From Halobacillus faecis (GTDB taxonomy: Bacteria > Bacillota > Bacilli > Bacillales > Halobacillaceae): DNA of 64,000 nucleotides. The notes beneath the pieces are model-generated. The model saw only the letters and a program-made list of their open reading frames with translations. It was not told the DNA's origin and searched no databases. Location of the stretch: assembly GCF_007991335.1 (NCBI RefSeq), contig NZ_BJYD01000023.1:62001-126000 (forward strand). Direction: 5' to 3'. This document shows, one piece after another, positions 18,658 through 27,060 of this stretch. A program made the translations under genes and the position numbers. Each line of letters opens with the position of its first letter. The stretch's first letter is position 1.

Positions 18658-18959
18658 GTTGCGACCACCTCATATTTAGAAACCTTCGGCACGATCCCCT
18701 GAAGTTCCTGATCGGGATATTGCTTTTCTAATTCATGGATTTTCTTGAATTGTTCACTACGGGCCCAATTGAGGTATGCCTCTTTAGATTCCCATTCCAA
18801 GTGTACCGTTAGTTCCCCAGGTTTCCTGTCGTTCTGCAGGAGTTGAAAGGAAATAAAACCATCCGCCTGGTCTACAAGACGGGATCGTTTTCTATATATA
18901 TCAATTAAATCATCTGCTTTATGGTCTGGTACCTGCACCATAGAATCTACGACGAACAT
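18654..18959 (-). CDS. ABM-domain monooxygenase (HmoA-like)
   Basis: 101 residues with the ferredoxin-like antibiotic-biosynthesis-monooxygenase fold: MFVVDSMVQVPDHKAD, GFISFQLLQNDRKPGE and TVHLEWESKEAYLNWARSEQFKKIHE. The W-x-S-x-E-A-Y-x-x-W pattern is typical of heme-degrading HmoA/HmoB/IsdG relatives. Function as a heme oxygenase is not proven for the wider family. First gene of the four-gene operon, overlapping the next by GTGA. Its presence ahead of a tetrapyrrole (B12) sensor is suggestive, since both handle related macrocycles. Confidence 0.8.
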   Translation of the reverse strand: MFVVDSMVQVPDHKADDLIDIYRKRSRLVDQADGFISFQLLQNDRKPGELTVHLEWESKEAYLNWARSEQFKKIHELEKQYPDQELQGIVPKVSKYEVVAT

Positions 18960-19171
18960 GTGTCATTCCCCAATCTATTTATTTTCATTAAATAATATTT
19001 TATCATACCTTTTTCTTCTATGTATAATGTTAAGATTCTCCTTAAGCTGTCCAATAAATGCACATAAACCTCTTGGGGATATATAAATTAAGACCTAGAA
19101 TGTACAGCCGCAGGTTGCTCCTATTCGAAACGAAGGAACGCCTCTTTTGTAGTCCAGAACTCTCCATACAT

Positions 19172-19207
19172 TAAAAAAGGTGCCGGCTATCACACCAGCA
19201 CCTTCTT
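19172..19207 (-). terminator. Terminator after the VLRF1-type gene
   Basis: AAGGTGC/GCACCTT stem with an imperfect inner part, followed by a T-run on the minus strand. Confidence 0.65.
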
Positions 19208-19218
19208 ACTTTCTCCTA

Positions 19219-20025
19219 CTATTGTACAACTTCCTCAAGTACATGCATCTCTTCATGGTCCAGAAGATTTTTGTTGATCATATCATCCGCTTCTTTATTC
19301 ATGTTATCCTGCAGGTCTTTCAGCTCTTCTTTATCACCGACAAGGTAGAAGCGCTCCCAGCCATATTCTTTAGCTAGTTTATCAATCTTAGGAGCTACAC
19401 TCTTGTACCAACGGTAACGATTGGCTTCAAAGCGCTCTTGAAATTGATCCCTCTTGGAAGTTTTGGCACCACCAGATCCCATAGAAGGCTGAGCACGGTG
19501 CGGCCCTTGATGCTGTCTCCAATCTTCCGTATCCAGATCAAGTTCAAACAACTGAGTATCATTCAACGTTCCAAGCTCTGCATCAATCAATTTAATTTGA
19601 TTTTTCTGAGTTAAGATGATTCCTGTCTTAGGGAACGTATTCTGCATTTCTTTCAATTGATCGAGGACAGGAGTTTCTTCCCAGTAGAATTCTGTTTTCA
19701 CAGGCATTTGGAAACGCTCCGCAAACCATACCGTCTCATCGCCAGTGACGAAGAGGACAACACTCTTAGCAAAGTGTTGTTCATTTTCTTCTATGAATTG
19801 CTCCACTTTTTCTTTTACTGCCCAATAGTTTCTCTTCTCGTCCGAATCGCCATCTTCCTGAAGATAGGATTCGAAATTATTCAATCCATTTTTTAAATGA
19901 ATCTTCCATTCTCCCCCTTGTTGATCAGGGTCGGAAGGGTCGGTGTTTAAATACATCGTAAATACTTTTTGTGGTTTTTCTAAATGTACTGCCTCTAGTT
20001 TCTTTATTTCTTTATTTAAGTCCAT
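19219..20025 (-). CDS. VLRF1/aeRF1-type peptide-release-factor homologue
   Basis: 268 residues. An N-terminal Vms1/eRF1-like region (FTMYLNTDPSDPDQQGG and VLFVTGDETVWFAERF) is followed by a flexible Gly-rich loop, MGSGGAKTSKRDQFQERFEA (about 180-200), with the glutamine placed where eRF1-type hydrolases carry it. A helical C-terminal part follows (KIDKLAKEYGWERFYLVGD). I read this as the bacterial VLRF1 family aeRF1-type release factor, thought to release peptidyl-tRNA during ribosome rescue. Identification is from memory of the family. Monocistronic, between the B12-STAS operon and the MoxR operon. Confidence 0.7.
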   Translation of the reverse strand: MDLNKEIKKLEAVHLEKPQKVFTMYLNTDPSDPDQQGGEWKIHLKNGLNNFESYLQEDGDSDEKRNYWAVKEKVEQFIEENEQHFAKSVVLFVTGDETVWFAERFQMPVKTEFYWEETPVLDQLKEMQNTFPKTGIILTQKNQIKLIDAELGTLNDTQLFELDLDTEDWRQHQGPHRAQPSMGSGGAKTSKRDQFQERFEANRYRWYKSVAPKIDKLAKEYGWERFYLVGDKEELKDLQDNMNKEADDMINKNLLDHEEMHVLEEVVQ

Positions 20026-20111
20026 AAAACAGCGACTCCTTTCAAGAATTGTAATTCGAATCTATTCTGTATGTTTCCTGAAAAAGAAGTGCTTAAACTC
20101 ATTTCTAGAGG

Positions 20112-21335
20112 TCATTGCTTTTTCTCGATGATTTTTAGTTTCAATTCTTTTAATTCAATCTCAAATTTTTCTTTTTCCTCCGGCGTTAACATTTGACTGC
20201 CATACCGTACTTTTTGATAAAGGAAGGTTGAGTCAATATCAAGTCCAATCCTATGAAACCAGTCCTCAAGTGATTCATTTGTAAATCTGCCCAATCCATT
20301 ACGAGCGGCAAAACGTTCAAATGTGAGGAACTGTTTTCTTACCTGACCTTCTGCCCGCCACGACCTATGAAAAAGAAAAGAAGAAGATGACCTCCTGCCC
20401 TCCCCTTCCTCATACACATGATACTGATAGTTGAGAGGATTAGAGACGGTTTCCATATCCATGTTCGCTTTTTTTCTTAAAAAGAAAAGGATGACCAAGC
20501 CCAAAAGAAGTGCAACAACTATAAAGATGATGGTTCCTGTTTCAATTGCTTCTACTACTTTCTGGGTAGTTTCTTGAGTGCTATCATTCATTCGCTGCAG
20601 TTCTTCTTGTCTTTCTTGAGATGAAATCTCCATTCGCGGCAAAGAGCCCTCTTCCATAGGCTCTATTTTAGAAACATCCAGACCTATCTTTGCAAGGAGT
20701 GTCAAAATTCCGTTGACTCCTATGAGAAATGTGTATGAAATCCCACTCCAGAGTGTTCCAATCATTGAACGTAGATATGGAAAAAGAAGCAACAACACAG
20801 AGGTCCCCGTGATTATGGAGAGAAAGAGGACAAAAAGACTTATCCCGCCCCCTTTTCTTTCCCTTTTGCCTACGTTGTAATAATGGGAGAACGCATACCC
20901 TCCCCACGTTACAACATATAAGGAAATCAGTGCATAGACCACGTCCCAGGAATGGAAAAAGAAAATCATGATAAAAGCTATAATCGATGTGCACAAGATT
21001 AAGTATATTTCATGATTCAAATCAGGCTCTCTTTCATGACGATAATATCTCCATGCTAAAAATGACCCGACAATGAACCCTGGTAATATACCGCCTTCTA
21101 CAAAATAGGCAGTCGCTATGACCCCTGCTAAACTAATCAGATAAGGAAAAAGGCCTGGCAACCACTTTTTTAATAGAAAAAACAGAGCGATACTAACGAT
21201 CACATACGTGCTATACAGAACATAGGAAAGGGATTGGGACGTCCATTGAATCAAAGGGAAAAGAAGCACGAAGAAAAGCACCGCTTCCCCTAAGGTCTGA
21301 TAAACAAAAGTGATATTCTTTTTACCTTCCACCAT
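20112..21335 (-). CDS. Multi-pass membrane protein of the MoxR-DUF58 operon
   Basis: 407 residues. About seven membrane segments fill the first 210 residues, an extracytoplasmic or linker part follows (IEPMEEGSLPRMEISSQER), then one more membrane segment (about 260-285) and a cytosolic C-terminal tail with FERFAARNGLGRFTNESLED and WFHRIGLDID, like the C-terminal DUF4129 region of B. subtilis YebA. It lacks the transglutaminase domain usually found in this third protein. ATG at 21335 is 9 bp after AGAGGGGG. It follows the DUF58 stop by 2 bp. Confidence 0.8.
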   Translation of the reverse strand: MVEGKKNITFVYQTLGEAVLFFVLLFPLIQWTSQSLSYVLYSTYVIVSIALFFLLKKWLPGLFPYLISLAGVIATAYFVEGGILPGFIVGSFLAWRYYRHEREPDLNHEIYLILCTSIIAFIMIFFFHSWDVVYALISLYVVTWGGYAFSHYYNVGKRERKGGGISLFVLFLSIITGTSVLLLLFPYLRSMIGTLWSGISYTFLIGVNGILTLLAKIGLDVSKIEPMEEGSLPRMEISSQERQEELQRMNDSTQETTQKVVEAIETGTIIFIVVALLLGLVILFFLRKKANMDMETVSNPLNYQYHVYEEGEGRRSSSSFLFHRSWRAEGQVRKQFLTFERFAARNGLGRFTNESLEDWFHRIGLDIDSTFLYQKVRYGSQMLTPEEKEKFEIELKELKLKIIEKKQ

Positions 21336-21337
21336 AT

Positions 21338-22546
21338 TCAAGCACCCCCTCTTTGTAAAGCGGGGCGTAAATAGGCAGATGAATTATCCATCTGCACCTG
21401 AAGTACAACAATACCTTGTGATTGCCAGTCTCTGATCTTATCTAAAGTTCCATCAGGAATCTCTCCAACAATAAGAACAACTTTACTGTTTAAGCCGCGC
21501 GGTCCAAACCAGTGAAACAGTTGTTCCATAGGCAGCAGCCGATGTTGTTTATCAATGCGAGCCAGCATTTCCAGGGATTGTCGTAAATGAACGCTTCCCT
21601 CTCCTTTTTGTTGGTAAAAATACGGATTTCTTTGAGGTTTGCGCATATTAATGATCATCTCATATGGTTTACCGCGTTCTGTAGCCGTATAGCATAAATA
21701 GCATGCGTAGGATAATAATGACTCAAGGCGAGGAGACAAACGTTCATTTCCTAGTCTCGTTTGTTCCACTACGTTGACGATGATCGTCCAACTCCCATTC
21801 ACCTCGCGCTCCAACACCTTCGTCTTCAAAGATTGTGATTTCGCACTCGCTTTCCAGTGAATTTTATGAAAAGCGTCCCCCTGTTCATAATCACGCGTAC
21901 CGACAGGAGTTAGAACATCTTCATAGGGGGAAAAACTCGTGCGTTGTTCCCCGATGGACGGATGAATGTATTCTTTGACACCCCGAACAGGTTCCGGAGT
22001 CGGGTAAACAATAAACTCTGTTCGATACGGTTTTTTGTACCACATTTTTATAGGAGTGAAATTCAGTAAATGGGGAAATCGGAACGACATATTCTTTACT
22101 TTTGTTACCCCGCGTTTTTCAGCTCTCACTGGAATATGCACAACGGACTCCCCACGACTCACTAATGAAAAGGGCAATTTGTAAGAATAGGAATGGTTCA
22201 ATTCGTTCATCATCTCACTGTTACTACTCACCGTTTTCCCTGTTTCAAAAGACAATGTTCCATTCAACATAGGCACCCGTGAATAATTGTTCACATGGAG
22301 CTTCCATTCAGCTTTATCCCCCGGAAACAATCGAATCGAACGTTTAACATTTTGCAGTTCAAAATCTGAACCACTGTAATGATCGAAAATCTTACTTCCA
22401 ATTAAAAATATAAGGAGAAGACCTGTAGGAAAATAGAAAATCGGCTGGTTGACGATTACGCCCACTAATCCAGTGAGGATGACCGCGGCTAAAACCCTAT
22501 CGTAAAACCTTCTTCCCAATCCCAGTTGTTTTTCCCAATGAGTCAC
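21338..22546 (-). CDS. DUF58-domain protein (YeaD-like)
   Basis: 402 residues. Two N-terminal membrane segments (about 15-50), a beta-rich domain, then the DUF58 signature YEDVLTPVGTRDYEQGDAFH and KIHWKASAKSQ (about 210-240), and a vWA-like C-terminal part. DUF58 proteins pair with MoxR AAA+ ATPases in a chaperone-like system that acts on unknown membrane or wall targets. GTG start overlaps the moxR stop (GTGA), so translation is coupled. Confidence 0.88.
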   Translation of the reverse strand: MTHWEKQLGLGRRFYDRVLAAVILTGLVGVIVNQPIFYFPTGLLLIFLIGSKIFDHYSGSDFELQNVKRSIRLFPGDKAEWKLHVNNYSRVPMLNGTLSFETGKTVSSNSEMMNELNHSYSYKLPFSLVSRGESVVHIPVRAEKRGVTKVKNMSFRFPHLLNFTPIKMWYKKPYRTEFIVYPTPEPVRGVKEYIHPSIGEQRTSFSPYEDVLTPVGTRDYEQGDAFHKIHWKASAKSQSLKTKVLEREVNGSWTIIVNVVEQTRLGNERLSPRLESLLSYACYLCYTATERGKPYEMIINMRKPQRNPYFYQQKGEGSVHLRQSLEMLARIDKQHRLLPMEQLFHWFGPRGLNSKVVLIVGEIPDGTLDKIRDWQSQGIVVLQVQMDNSSAYLRPALQRGGA

Positions 22547-23490
22547 TGGATCGAACCTGCTTCAACGGGAACAGGAACTTCCTGAATCACTTCGCGGGTC
22601 ACCTGTTCTTTTGTTTTCCTTATTGCTCCCTCCATAGAAAGCACAATGCGGTGTTCTAACACATAAGGGGCTAAGGATTTCACATCCTCCGGGCGTACAA
22701 AATCATTCCCAGCTAGTAACGCCCGCGCCTGAGTCGCTCTCATAAAAGCGAGAGCTCCCCTGGTACTGACTCCCAACTCAATATCTTCACTTTTCCGCGT
22801 CAAACGAACGAGGTCCAAAAGATAGTTCATCGTATCTTCGGCTATGGCAATCTCTTTTGATTTTGCTCGAATTTCCAAGATTTCTTCTAATGAAATTTGT
22901 GGAGTCAAAGTATCAAAAGGTTCATTCTTTTGATACGTCCTTAAAATATTCTTCTCTTCCTGTTCTGTCGGGTATCCGAGATCGATTTTAAATAAAAACC
23001 GATCCAATTGGGCTTCAGGTAGAGGAAATGTGCCTTGGTTTCCCTCCACAGGGTTCTGAGTGGCTATCACAAAGAGTGGTGGGGCAATTTTCAATGTTTC
23101 CCCATCCACGGTCGTTTGTTTTTCTTCCATGACCTCAAGCAAACTGGATTGTGTCTTCGGAGTCGCCCGGTTGATTTCATCGGCAAGAAGGACATTGGTC
23201 ATGACCGGCCCTTCACGCAATTCGAATTCTTGTGTTTTAGGGTTGAAGAATTGAATGCCTGTAACATCACTGGGAAGGACGTCTGGAGTGAATTGAACTC
23301 TTGAAAAATGACCATCCATCACTTTAGCGAAGCTTTTCGCTAATTTCGTCTTTCCAGAACCAGGCACACTTTCAAGAAGTGCGTGTCCATCTGCAATGAT
23401 CGAGACAAACAGAAGCTCTACAACCTCATCTTTACCGAGTATGACTCGACCGATTGCCTCTTTCGCTTTTCTTATTTTTTCTATACTCAT
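22543..23490 (-). CDS. MoxR-family AAA+ ATPase (YeaC-like)
   Basis: 315 residues. Walker A SVPGSGKTKLAKSFA (about 40-54), Walker B VLLADEINRATPKTQ (about 105-120), sensor 1 FVIATQNPVEGNQGTFPLPE (about 145-165) and sensor 2 in VSTRGALAFMRA. MoxR proteins act as chaperones or maturases with a DUF58 partner, which follows directly here. First gene of the three-gene operon. Confidence 0.93.
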   Translation of the reverse strand: MSIEKIRKAKEAIGRVILGKDEVVELLFVSIIADGHALLESVPGSGKTKLAKSFAKVMDGHFSRVQFTPDVLPSDVTGIQFFNPKTQEFELREGPVMTNVLLADEINRATPKTQSSLLEVMEEKQTTVDGETLKIAPPLFVIATQNPVEGNQGTFPLPEAQLDRFLFKIDLGYPTEQEEKNILRTYQKNEPFDTLTPQISLEEILEIRAKSKEIAIAEDTMNYLLDLVRLTRKSEDIELGVSTRGALAFMRATQARALLAGNDFVRPEDVKSLAPYVLEHRIVLSMEGAIRKTKEQVTREVIQEVPVPVEAGSIQ

Positions 23491-23762
23491 TATGTAAAAA
23501 CTCCCTTGTACTAAATCTTCAGTTCCCCATTATACCAAAATATGTTAGACAACTCTCTCAATTCAGATGTTTCCAGTTTTAAGAAGGGTAGTGGGTGCTC
23601 AGCTGGGTGTGGGAGAAAGTAGCTCCCTATTTACAGGCTTTAAACTTATACATGCCTTCTCGGAAATGTGTATATGAAAAAACACTCAACAAAGTTGCTG
23701 AACGCGCCAACAAAAATCGTAAAATTTAATGTGTAGATCTTTATGTTTGCTCCAAGAACATA
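23491..23762. other. Intergenic gap with nothing recognised
   Basis: No convincing reading frame or RNA. The stretch near 23570-23640 (GGTAGTGGGTGCTCAGCTGG) is G-rich and might be a decayed copy of the dispersed repeat described elsewhere, but I cannot align it. Confidence 0.5.
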
Positions 23763-23792
23763 AAAGACCTGCTCAAAGAAGAGCAGGTCTTT
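23763..23792 (-). terminator. Terminator after the betaine-binding protein
   Basis: Perfect 12-bp arms AAAGACCTGCTC/GAGCAGGTCTTT with a 6-base loop. Confidence 0.85.
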
Positions 23793-23799
23793 AGTGCTA

Positions 23800-24711
23800 T
23801 TATTCTTTTGTCCATTCATCGATAAGGTCTTGGTGCTCATCCACCCACTTTTGAGCCCCTTCCTGGGCATCGCCAGCTTCATTTATGCTAGCCATAAGAC
23901 TGCCAAGCTCGTCATCATTTAACATAAAGTTGTCAAACCACTTGACCACTTGAGGTTGATCCTCTTCTAAACCTTTACGTGCAGCGTAAGAGATATTTTC
24001 GGAATCACCATAAACATTTTTAGGGTCTTCCAAGAACTTCAGGTCCATTTCAGAGAATACCCAGTGTGGCTTCCATAGGGTCGCGACAATAGGTTCTTCA
24101 CTTTCCATGGAACTCTTCAACTCTGTAATCATCGTCGGCTCTGAGGATGCTGCAAGAGTATAATCCAAGTCATATTCGTTAATGACTTCTTCTGTCAGAG
24201 ACATGATACTTGCCCCTGCATCAATCCCTACAATCTGCTTGTCAGGAAAGGCATCAGAACCTTTTAAATCTTCGATTGAATTCACATCTTCCATATAACT
24301 TGGTACCGCAAGTCCTAATTTTGTTCCTTCATACCAAGTTTCACGCCAGTCGATATCTTCTTTATATTTTTCATAAAACGCTTTGTCCGTGTTCGGAAGC
24401 CAGATTTCCATACCAATATCTAGATCCCCGCTAGATAAAGCTTCATATAGGAAACCTTTTTCTACTTGTTCCAGCTCTACAGTGTAGCCCTTCTCTTCAA
24501 GGACAAGTTTCCACATATTTGATACGGCAACATTCTCCGCCCAGTTGTTCATACCAATTCGGACGGTTCCTTTTTCTTCAGAAGTTTCGGCATTTTCGCC
24601 TTCGTTTTCGTTACCATTTGATGCATCTTCACCTGACTCGCCGCCACAAGCAGCTAAAGTTAAGAGAATTCCAAGCAATACAGCCGGTAACCATTTACGC
24701 CATTGTTTCAT
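23800..24711 (-). CDS. Glycine betaine/proline-binding lipoprotein (OpuAC-like)
   Basis: 303 residues. Signal peptide with lipobox LLTLAACGG, an acidic linker of about 25 residues (Glu/Asn/Gly-rich), then the OpuAC fold: VRIGMNNWAENVAVSNMWKL, GDLDIGMEIWLPNTDKAF and PIVATLWKPHWVFSEMDLKF. The tryptophans in these runs are in the right places for the aromatic box that holds the trimethylammonium group. No ATPase or permease gene is adjacent, so it either serves a transporter encoded elsewhere or is an extra receptor. Compatible-solute uptake fits a halophile. Confidence 0.9.
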   Translation of the reverse strand: MKQWRKWLPAVLLGILLTLAACGGESGEDASNGNENEGENAETSEEKGTVRIGMNNWAENVAVSNMWKLVLEEKGYTVELEQVEKGFLYEALSSGDLDIGMEIWLPNTDKAFYEKYKEDIDWRETWYEGTKLGLAVPSYMEDVNSIEDLKGSDAFPDKQIVGIDAGASIMSLTEEVINEYDLDYTLAASSEPTMITELKSSMESEEPIVATLWKPHWVFSEMDLKFLEDPKNVYGDSENISYAARKGLEEDQPQVVKWFDNFMLNDDELGSLMASINEAGDAQEGAQKWVDEHQDLIDEWTKE

Positions 24712-24845
24712 AACAAATGACCTCCTCTAAGTATTCATTGCATTATTATGTGATTCAGGACTTAAACACAATTTGAGATTATACCATAAAGAAATTTAAG
24801 TTAAAACAATTTAAACTGTACAAAATGTATTAATGCATGAATATT

Positions 24846-24884
24846 CCACACCAGGTCATCCATATAATGGATGACCTGGTGTGG
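24846..24884. terminator. Strong hairpin terminator
   Basis: 18-bp perfect arms CCACACCAGGTCATCCAT/ATGGATGACCTGGTGTGG with a 3-base loop. The T-run is on the plus strand; it also follows the yfhD-like gene on the minus strand. Confidence 0.8.
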
Positions 24885-24897
24885 TTTTATTTACCAA

Positions 24898-25074
24898 TTA
24901 TTGTTTTTTGTGCGCGCGGCGGTCTGCAGCTTCTGCTCTTTGTTGTGCGATTTTATCTTCGCGATCCGCTAATTCTTCAGAGAACTCTACATCAATGTTC
25001 TTCTGATTTTTAGGAGTTTGAGGTAACTTACGTTTTTGTTTTCCTTTGTTCTTACGGTGTTCGTCTCTACCCAT
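24898..25074 (-). CDS. YfhD-like small protein
   Basis: 58 residues, highly charged: MGRDEHRKNKGKQKRKLPQT, IDVEFSEELADREDKIAQQ, ending RRAHKKQ. The KLPQTP and DVEFSEELAD runs match the YfhD family of Bacillus, small proteins of unknown role linked with sporulating species. Start: AGGAGGGG, 6 bp, ATG at 25074 (an ATG 6 bases further upstream abuts the site). Confidence 0.8.
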   Translation of the reverse strand: MGRDEHRKNKGKQKRKLPQTPKNQKNIDVEFSEELADREDKIAQQRAEAADRRAHKKQ

Positions 25075-25423
25075 GTTCATCCCCTCCTTTTTAATTGGAA
25101 CAAGGATAGTATTTTTCGAATCAACAAAAATATTCTTTAGAATGGGCTCTAGTGTCTGAATAATTTGGTTCGAATGTTCACTTAGCGAAGGTATATACTA
25201 CTCCCATCAAAAGAACTCAAAAATAGGAATTGGCACGATCAACAGGGCGATGGGAAAAAGTACCTCCATTCAAATTAATCCACCTACATTAGAGAAAATG
25301 TGGGTGGCTTCAATATATTAAAAAAGTGTTCCTATTGAATTTATGCAAACCGATTGTTGACTCTCCTTCACCTTTTTCCACTTGGAATAAACGGAAGTTG
25401 TTTCCATTAAATAAAAAGGAAAG
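25075..25423. other. 350-bp gap, no gene seen
   Basis: No supported reading frame. An imperfect hairpin CCACCTACATT/AATGTGGGTGG lies near 25280-25307 without a T-run. AT-rich otherwise. Confidence 0.5.
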
Positions 25424-25472
25424 AAAAACACCTCCAAGTGTAAGTTATATTACAACTTTGAAGGTGTTTTAT
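25424..25472 (-). terminator. Terminator after the MFS gene
   Basis: AAAACACCT/AGGTGTTTT outer arms with further inner pairing (AAGTGTAA/TTACAACTT), followed by T residues. Confidence 0.75.
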
Positions 25473-25504
25473 TAGGTGACTCTATAATTCAGTGGAGTTT
25501 TCTG

Positions 25505-26674
25505 CTATTGCTGCATGAGTTGCTGTTCATACGTTTGTCTGCCACGAGTAATGGAGAAGTAAGCAGTGGCCAGTGCAATAAGCACAAAAAATCCTCCAAC
25601 GGTTGCATTATGAATAACCGAAGTCTGCTCGATGACAATGCCACCGATAGAAGAACCAAAAGCAATCCCGAAATGCAGGGCAGAGTTGTTCAGGCTTTGC
25701 TGAATATCTGAAGTTTCAGGTGCTGAGGAAATCAGGTAATTTTGCTGTGCAGGTGTGACCGCCCAGCTTAATGCACTCCAAATCACCATCACCATTAAAA
25801 ATAATGGGAGAGAGAACGTGACATGTGGAATCGTGAAAATAGCAACTGCAAAGACGAGAATAATCCCGAGAATACTTCTCTCAGACCCAAATTTATCTGA
25901 TAAGAATCCTCCTACTCCTCCCCCCATAACGGCAGCAACGCCGAAGATGAAGTAAACGATACTCACCCAAGTCCCGTTCATCCCCATTTCTGACTTAAGA
26001 AATGGAGTCAGATAAGCATACAGAGCAAGGTGACCTGTTAAAAACAAAAATGAGGTCAGCTGTGCAGAGAAAATCTTTTTATCTTTCAACGTTCTCAATT
26101 GCTCCTTAATAGAAATAACGGGTTTCGGATCAATTTTCCCTAATGAAATCCAAACAGCCGCAAAAGAGAGCAGAGTCAGTACACTAATTAGTAAGAATGG
26201 TGCCCTCCATCCAAAGCTGTTCCCAATCGTCAACCCGATAGGTACTCCAAGAACAAGGGAACCACTGATTCCCATAAAAATGGTACCAATCGCTCTTCCT
26301 CTATATTCTTTAGTAACAATTGCAGAAGCAATCGTCACAGCCAGCACCACAAGCAATGATCCACTCGCGGCTGTTAATACCCTTGCCAACATGATTGTAG
26401 AGTAATTCGGACTCAAATAGGCGAGCATGTTTCCTAGAAAGAAAATAACCAACGTGACAAGCATCAATTTTTTTCGGTCAAACCGGGCGGTTGCTGTTAG
26501 TAAAATTGGTGATGCCACCGCAAATACTAAGGAAAAAATAGTGATCAATAGGCCTGCTTGACCAAGAGTAATACCAAGATCATCAGCAACTAGGTCTAAA
26601 ATCCCGCCGATAATCAATTCAACGGTTCCGACAACAAACGCAACAAGTGCTAACAAATAAACTTTTTTATTCAT
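25505..26674 (-). CDS. Major facilitator superfamily exporter
   Basis: 389 residues with about 12 membrane segments, typical of the AraJ/YdhP-type drug or sugar efflux group. The loop 2-3 motif is ATARFDRKKLMLV and motif C-like GISGSLVLGVPIGLTIG follows in helix 5. It begins MNKKVYLLALVAFVVGTVE. Substrate not predictable. A perfect inverted repeat (26697-26718) lies just before the start and is probably its operator. A TrmB-family regulator is divergently encoded 386 bp away. Confidence 0.88.
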   Translation of the reverse strand: MNKKVYLLALVAFVVGTVELIIGGILDLVADDLGITLGQAGLLITIFSLVFAVASPILLTATARFDRKKLMLVTLVIFFLGNMLAYLSPNYSTIMLARVLTAASGSLLVVLAVTIASAIVTKEYRGRAIGTIFMGISGSLVLGVPIGLTIGNSFGWRAPFLLISVLTLLSFAAVWISLGKIDPKPVISIKEQLRTLKDKKIFSAQLTSFLFLTGHLALYAYLTPFLKSEMGMNGTWVSIVYFIFGVAAVMGGGVGGFLSDKFGSERSILGIILVFAVAIFTIPHVTFSLPLFLMVMVIWSALSWAVTPAQQNYLISSAPETSDIQQSLNNSALHFGIAFGSSIGGIVIEQTSVIHNATVGGFFVLIALATAYFSITRGRQTYEQQLMQQ

Positions 26675-26696
26675 GATTGCATGACCCTCTCTATTA

Positions 26697-26718
26697 GGTT
26701 ACCACTACAATGGTAACC
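26697..26718 (-). promoter_or_regulatory. Palindromic operator before the MFS exporter
   Basis: GGTTACCA-CTACAA-TGGTAACC: perfect 8-bp arms with a 6-bp spacer, 23 bp before the MFS start codon. The form suits a dimeric repressor or activator. The binding protein is not known. Confidence 0.65.
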
Positions 26719-26833
26719 ATTAGAGAAGGATAAAACAAGAGGAAATGTTTACGTTTTTCATTCCTCCATGTATTCTAAATTTAAAGCATTGATAAAAAAC
26801 TTTTATTTCACTAGAGCTACCGATTATGGTGGA

Positions 26834-26983
26834 CTCAGTTCAAAAATCACCGGACTTCGTTTACCTAGTTAAGCGGAGGAAAAGAGTGCTTGTGAGACCC
26901 TACAGGACGCAGCCCAACGCGTTCTAGCGGAAAGCGAGTCATTCCCACAGCCTCCTCCACACAACAAAAGTCTTGAAACTGAG
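26834..26983 (-). repeat. Dispersed palindromic repeat, copy A
   Basis: On the minus strand it begins CTCAGTTTCAAGACTTTTGT and runs through TGTGGGAATGACTCGCTTTC. The same sequence blocks occur in copies at 37728 and 55443. The opposite end (CTCAGTTCAAAAATC) is a degenerate inverted repeat of the first. About 150 bp, noncoding, in the gap between the MFS and TrmB genes. Confidence 0.75.
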
Positions 26984-27060
26984 CCTTCAGCAATCGTGCC
27001 ATTATTTAAAATAAGGTTATTCTACAATTAATCTAAAATTGTTCACAAAAAGCGAGGTAC

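Noticed and set aside
23570-23640. Possible fourth copy of the dispersed repeat
   Set aside because: G-rich and superficially similar, but I could not align it to the shared end or core.
25280-25307. Hairpin CCACCTACATT/AATGTGGGTGG as a terminator
   Set aside because: No T-run and no gene ending nearby in either direction; kept only as a note on the gap.
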